This document shows, in pieces, positions 61,294 to 64,000 of a stretch of DNA of 64,000 nt; the stretch's first letter is position 1; each line of letters begins with the position of its first letter. Both the position numbers and the translations under genes were made by a program. The notes under the pieces are model-generated. The model had not been told where the DNA came from, ran no database searches, and saw nothing but the letters and a program-made list of their open reading frames with translations. Source of the DNA: Curvibacter sp. CHRR-16 (lineage in GTDB: Bacteria; Pseudomonadota; Gammaproteobacteria; Burkholderiales; Burkholderiaceae_C); contig NZ_JAHCSH010000002.1 in the NCBI RefSeq assembly GCF_018474005.1, positions 372,001-436,000 of the forward strand. The letters are read 5' to 3'.

Positions 61294-62706
61294 TCACTCC
61301 CCCCATGGGAGCATGAGTGTGACCATGCTCAGGCGAGCGAACTCGGGTTCAAACTCGTCGATGATGGCTTGCGGATCGGGGCACAACCCGGCATCGGTCA
61401 TGAGACCGAACTGCACTTCGCCGCCATAGCTCAGCATGCACACACCCATGCCGACAGAGCCACTCTGCGGCACCCAAAACAAAGCCTCTTCGATACGGCG
61501 TCCACAAATGCTGTGCTTGCGCGATGGGCCAGGCACATTGGTAATGACTGCCGTTGCCTTGCGTGACAAAAGATTGAGCAATGCATCTTGCGCGGGCTTG
61601 ATGAGCAGGCCCGCCACCGCCAACAAGCCAAACACCAGCGCTGGCTGGGTGCTGCCCTTGAGTTGGTTCATGCGGTCACGCACGGTGTAAACCCGTTCCA
61701 CCGGGTTGTCCATGGCAATGGGCAACGACAAGGGCGCAAAGCCAAATTGGTTGCCCAGCTGCGGGGCATAGCTGTCCTCGCGCAGATTCACCGGCACCAT
61801 GACGCGGATTTCTTTGCCCGTCGGGTCTTGCCCACGCTCGCGCAGATAAGCCCCAATCGCCCCACCAGCGCAAGCCAGCAGTACATCGTTGACCGAACAT
61901 TTCAGGGCTTTGCCCACGGCTTTGACCTCATCGAGCGCAATGGGTGGGCACCACGCCACACGCTTGACACCGCCGGGCGTTCCTTTGAGCAAGGTGGGCG
62001 AATCGTCAGGCATTAGCGCCAGCGATGTCAGGTCATTGAGCATTTGGTAGGCCAGCGCCCCCACATCCACACCCGTAGATTGGCCGCTGGCAGCACTTTT
62101 TTGCATACCCTTGGCCGCCAAATCGACCAAAGGCTTGAGCAGCAAGTCCGACAACCACGCTTCTTCAGAGGCAGGGGCCACATGCTTGGCATTCTTGGCT
62201 TTTTCCACTGGCAAAGCCGGGGCCACCCCCCCATCGACCAACGCCTCGATCACTGTGGCCAGCGCTACCGCATCGGCCATGCAATGGTGGATGCGTACCA
62301 GCATGGCCGAGCCACCGTCGTACTGCTCCACCAAATGGATTTGCCACAACGGATGTTTGCGATCCAAAGGCTGCATCGCCAAGTCGCCCAAACGCTGCTG
62401 CAAAGCCTGTTGGGGCGTTTTACCGCGCAGTTTGAGCTTGTCTTGCACCACATGACGCTCTAAATCAAACTGGGCATCCAGCACCCACGCCGCGCCGTTG
62501 GCATCTTCTTCTACACGCTGGGTAAAGCGGGTAAAGCGCAGCAAGCGCTCCTGTACCCGTTGGTGCAACTCGGCCAAACGCAAACCCGGGCGCAGCACCC
62601 AAACGCCCACAATCATCATCAGATTGCTGGGCGTATCCATGCGCAGCCACGCGGTATCCACTTGGCTCATGCGCTCGCGCTGTACAGGGCTGGTTTTTTT
62701 CGCCAT
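61294..62706 (-). CDS. Wax ester synthase/diacylglycerol acyltransferase (WS/DGAT) family
   Basis: A 470-residue acyltransferase. The family motif HHxxxDG is HHCMADA (140-146), so the final Gly is Ala; the two His and the Asp are intact. Further family segments are SVNDVLLACAGGAIGAYL and AVITNVPGPS. It would join acyl-CoA to alcohols or diacylglycerol to make storage lipid. AGGAG precedes ATG 62706. It is divergent from the acyl-CoA-binding protein gene, an apt partner. Confidence 0.9.
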   Translation of the reverse strand: MAKKTSPVQRERMSQVDTAWLRMDTPSNLMMIVGVWVLRPGLRLAELHQRVQERLLRFTRFTQRVEEDANGAAWVLDAQFDLERHVVQDKLKLRGKTPQQALQQRLGDLAMQPLDRKHPLWQIHLVEQYDGGSAMLVRIHHCMADAVALATVIEALVDGGVAPALPVEKAKNAKHVAPASEEAWLSDLLLKPLVDLAAKGMQKSAASGQSTGVDVGALAYQMLNDLTSLALMPDDSPTLLKGTPGGVKRVAWCPPIALDEVKAVGKALKCSVNDVLLACAGGAIGAYLRERGQDPTGKEIRVMVPVNLREDSYAPQLGNQFGFAPLSLPIAMDNPVERVYTVRDRMNQLKGSTQPALVFGLLAVAGLLIKPAQDALLNLLSRKATAVITNVPGPSRKHSICGRRIEEALFWVPQSGSVGMGVCMLSYGGEVQFGLMTDAGLCPDPQAIIDEFEPEFARLSMVTLMLPWGE

Positions 62707-62790
62707 CGCTTGTCTCCTAGTCTGGGCGCCATTCTGCAACGTAAACACACCGTAAGATACGCCCAATCCATCCTACAAAGAGACAACATC

Positions 62791-63045
62791 ATGTCAGACC
62801 TGAAAGCCGCTTTTGAGAAAGCCGTGGCCGATTCACGCAACCTGAGCCAACGCCCTGACAACGGCACCTTGCTGAAGATTTATGCCCTCTACAAGCAAGC
62901 CACCGTGGGCGACAACACAGAGAAAAAACCCGGCTTTGCCGACCCCGTAGGGCGTGCCAAGTGGGAAGCGTGGAGTGCCGTCAAAGGAACTGGCAACGAC
63001 GCTGCCATGCAGCAGTACGTGGAATTGATTGGTTCACTGGAGTAA
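62791..63045 (+). CDS. Acyl-CoA-binding protein
   Basis: An 84-residue four-helix ACBP. The acyl-CoA-binding signature is visible as LLKIYALYKQATVGDN and GRAKWEAWSAVKGT, including the Tyr, Lys and Trp that contact CoA. ACBPs buffer long-chain acyl-CoA and are common in eukaryotes but patchy in bacteria. It overlaps the convergent PHA-system gene by 12 bases. Confidence 0.93.
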   Translation: MSDLKAAFEKAVADSRNLSQRPDNGTLLKIYALYKQATVGDNTEKKPGFADPVGRAKWEAWSAVKGTGNDAAMQQYVELIGSLE

Positions 63046-63321
63046 AGCATCCAAGTTGCGGGTGATTTGCTCTTCGATGCGCGCCTTAAAAGCCCCGAGT
63101 AAAAAACCCAACTCGGCCTGCAGATCAAAACTGCTGGCTTGCACCGTCAGCGTACCTTGCACACCCGCCCGTTCAAAGCGCACGACATCGTGCTGCACGC
63201 CGCGTTCGTAGCCACACTCCATGCCGTAGTCGCTGCGGGCTTGTTCCATCCAACGCTGGGCCAGCAAGCGGGCTTGGTCTAAACCCAAGGTATGGGTGCG
63301 GCGGATGTGCAGTTGGGGCAT
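63034..63321 (-). CDS. Polyhydroxyalkanoic acid system family protein
   Basis: A 95-residue protein matching the PHA granule/regulator small-protein family: MPQLHIRRTHTLGLDQAR, then WMEQARSDYGMECGYERG and FLLGAFKARIEEQI. Role unknown but linked to PHA storage by family name and by the phasin gene nearby. GGAG precedes ATG 63321. Divergent from the DUF1840 gene with a 49-base gap. Confidence 0.87.
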   Translation of the reverse strand: MPQLHIRRTHTLGLDQARLLAQRWMEQARSDYGMECGYERGVQHDVVRFERAGVQGTLTVQASSFDLQAELGFLLGAFKARIEEQITRNLDALLQ

Positions 63322-63370
63322 CTTCTTTCTCCTAACGAATAGCCATGATTGGTTGGGGTTAGTATGGGGC

Positions 63371-63685
63371 ATGCTGTACCGCTTCTACTCCCGCGCTTGC
63401 GCTGACATCATCTTGCTGCCCTCAACCGCACAACCAATACTGCGCTTGTGGGGCAAAGACGAGTACGCACCTGAAGGAATAGTCATAACGCAAGATATTG
63501 CGCAGGCTATTGAGGCGCTGGAGCAAGCCATTGCAGCCGAAGCGGCGCAATTGGCTGCGGCCACGCAATCTGACGAGGAAGAACCTACGCCCCCTAGCGT
63601 AAGCCTGCGCCAACGTGCCGCCCCGGTGTTAGACCTGTTGCGCCGCAGCCTACAAGCCAATGAAGCCGTGCTCTGGCGCACGTAA
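63371..63685 (+). CDS. DUF1840 domain-containing protein
   Basis: A 104-residue protein beginning MLYRFYSRACADIILLPST, the DUF1840 hallmark in Burkholderiales, with ILRLWGKDEYAPEGIVITQD and a Glu/Ala-rich helix after it. Function unknown. ATG 63371 fits family length; no strong Shine-Dalgarno is seen. Confidence 0.88.
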   Translation: MLYRFYSRACADIILLPSTAQPILRLWGKDEYAPEGIVITQDIAQAIEALEQAIAAEAAQLAAATQSDEEEPTPPSVSLRQRAAPVLDLLRRSLQANEAVLWRT

Positions 63686-63751
63686 AGAGGCGCTCGAATG
63701 GGGCTATCATTCCGCGATTGGCGCTAGGCCAGACTCTGCCACTGGAGAAAC

Positions 63752-64000
63752 ATGCACATGCCGCACACCGACACCCCCTCTACCAGCACCCATGCCATGC
63801 GCCTATTGCGCTGGGGAGCGGCCTGCGCCCTGATGGTCACCTTGACCGGTTGCAGCTCTTTTTCCTTGAGCAAACTCTGGCCTTGGGGCAACAAGGCTGA
63901 ACCAGAAGTCAGCGCGCAAACACCCGCCACCCCGGCTGAGCCTGAAAAACCAGCCGCCCCAGAGCCCACCACCTTCCCAGAGACACCGCCATCGCCCTTG
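63752..64000 (+). CDS. Lipoprotein, 3' truncated by the window edge
   Basis: The first 83 residues are visible. After a basic N-terminus a hydrophobic stretch leads to the lipobox LTGC (Cys33), then a Trp-containing segment (SKLWPWGNKAE) and a Pro/Ala/Glu/Thr-rich spacer. GGAGAAAC precedes the ATG at 63752. It should be anchored by lipid to a membrane facing the periplasm. The functional domain lies beyond the window, so its job is unknown. Confidence 0.75.
   Translation, partial: MHMPHTDTPSTSTHAMRLLRWGAACALMVTLTGCSSFSLSKLWPWGNKAEPEVSAQTPATPAEPEKPAAPEPTTFPETPPSPL

Noticed and set aside
1..64000. Search by eye for CRISPR repeats, insertion-sequence ends, tRNA and rRNA genes
   Set aside because: No regularly spaced repeats, transposase frames, terminal inverted repeats or tRNA-like TTCRA loops were convincing; a tRNAscan or IS search could still find something missed.

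Overview
The window is a dense, continuous stretch of bacterial chromosome with about 61 protein genes, mostly on the minus strand. There are no gene-free stretches over 300 bases and I recognised no rRNA, tRNA, CRISPR array or insertion sequence. Gene content points to a betaproteobacterium of the Burkholderiales, probably Comamonadaceae-like: DUF1840, DUF3025 and PHA-granule proteins, a FadN-type beta-oxidation operon, many LysR regulators and tandem ABC uptake systems. No ribosomal marker is present, so the genus cannot be fixed.

Layout. 1-2.0 kb: a truncated patatin-like phospholipase, a DoxX membrane protein and a divergent LysR regulator. 2.0-17.8 kb: a 13-gene minus-strand catabolic operon with its divergent NodD-type LysR regulator. 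The operon carries an envelope quartet (DUF1302 outer-membrane protein, DUF1329 protein, Ycf48-like protein, RND/MMPL transporter). It continues with an FrsA-like alpha/beta hydrolase, a two-domain VOC (extradiol-type) protein, a Rieske ferredoxin, an FAD monooxygenase, an MFS transporter, a cyclase-family hydrolase, a cupin, a fumarylacetoacetate-hydrolase-family protein and an NAD-dependent epimerase/dehydrogenase. Many neighbours overlap by stop/start codons. It looks like a complete pathway for a hydrophobic, probably aromatic compound whose identity I cannot name. 17.8-27 kb: a short Hsp70-like ATPase, oleate hydratase, a tyrosine phosphatase, HtpX, DUF3025, PyrC, a GltI-like binding protein and a HypT-like LysR regulator.

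27-33.5 kb: an unusual fusion of a CruF-like carotenoid hydratase domain to an MpaB/Lcp-like oxygenase domain, a 7TMR-DISM protein with a degenerate GGDEF domain, and an Atm1-type ABC exporter. 33.6-43.2 kb: a thioesterase and a peptide-type ABC uptake operon with an amidase, a LysR regulator and a D-amino-acid-dehydrogenase-like enzyme. 43.2-50.3 kb: an active-looking GGDEF protein, a UbiH/UbiM-type hydroxylase and a second amino-acid uptake set (racemase, ABC ATPase, permease, second DadA-like enzyme, binding protein) with an intrinsic terminator behind the binding-protein gene. 50.4-58.7 kb: a TetR-controlled beta-oxidation operon with a 22-bp near-perfect operator palindrome. 58.8-64 kb: argB, then a lipid-storage neighbourhood (phasin, TetR, wax-ester-synthase-like acyltransferase, acyl-CoA-binding protein, PHA-system protein), DUF1840 and a truncated lipoprotein gene.

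How the parts fit: oleate hydratase, two thioesterases, the beta-oxidation operon, acyl-CoA-binding protein, acyltransferase and phasin together suggest a cell that handles fatty acids and stores PHA or neutral lipid. The two DadA/ABC modules suggest scavenging of D-amino acids or peptides. All functional calls are from motifs and family recognition by eye; no database search was run.
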